This document shows positions 7,510 to 7,519 of a DNA stretch of 7,519 nt, piece by piece; position 1 is the first letter of the stretch, and each line of letters begins with the position of its first letter. The position numbers were made by a program, and so were the translations under genes. The DNA is taken from assembly GCA_002321305.1 (NCBI GenBank), contig DCMF01000104.1, forward strand, positions 2,063 through 9,581. The letters run 5' to 3'. The notes beneath the pieces are model-generated. The model had not been told where the DNA came from. It saw nothing but the letters and a program-made list of their open reading frames with translations, and made no database searches. The stretch is from Verrucomicrobia bacterium UBA1629 (lineage in GTDB: Bacteria; Verrucomicrobiota; Kiritimatiellia; RFP12; UBA1067).

Positions 7510-7519
7510 CTGCGGCATG

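Overview
This is a GC-rich bacterial chromosomal window. Every supported gene is on the + strand and every one ends in TGA. The mix of a fused shikimate kinase/dehydroquinate synthase, a DUF58 protein, a gyrB with a medium-length insertion, extended -10 promoters and short palindromic repeats inside genes fits a PVC-type bacterium (Kiritimatiellota/Verrucomicrobiota/Lentisphaerota neighbourhood). That assignment is inference; no rRNA or other phylogenetic marker was compared.

Layout. Bases 1-166 hold no gene I can support. From 167 to 5013 there is a tightly packed chain: a DUF58/vWA-like protein (167-1102), a bifunctional AroK-AroB (1099-2481), AroA/EPSP synthase (2478-3707), a candidate 52-residue small ORF (3707-3865) and an exported serine beta-lactamase-like lipoprotein (3862-5013). 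Each member overlaps the next by 4, 4, 1 and 4 bases (ATGA, GTGA, TGATG, ATGA), which suggests one transcript with translational coupling. A 117-base gap carrying a clear extended -10 promoter (TATGGTATAAT) leads to gyrB (5131-7380). After gyrB there are about 139 bases with two hairpin-forming sequences and a second identical TATGGTATAAT, eight bases before an ATG at the window edge.

Function. AroKB and AroA supply steps 2, 5 and 6 of the shikimate pathway (dehydroquinate synthase, shikimate kinase, EPSP synthase). The DUF58 protein and the lipoprotein have no evident link to that pathway; they look like cell-envelope functions carried in the same transcription unit. GyrB is the ATPase/TOPRIM subunit of DNA gyrase and is transcribed separately.

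The most unusual feature is that three consecutive genes contain short repeat-like DNA inserted in frame at loop positions. These are a GA-rich repeat in the DUF58 gene, two near-identical 15-bp CGGGGACWGYCCCCG palindromes in the aroB part of aroKB, and a 23-bp direct repeat in aroA. The small ORF between aroA and the lipoprotein gene differs in base composition from its neighbours and could be a fourth insertion of this kind. No complete novel multi-gene system is evident; the other genes are recognisable housekeeping or envelope families.
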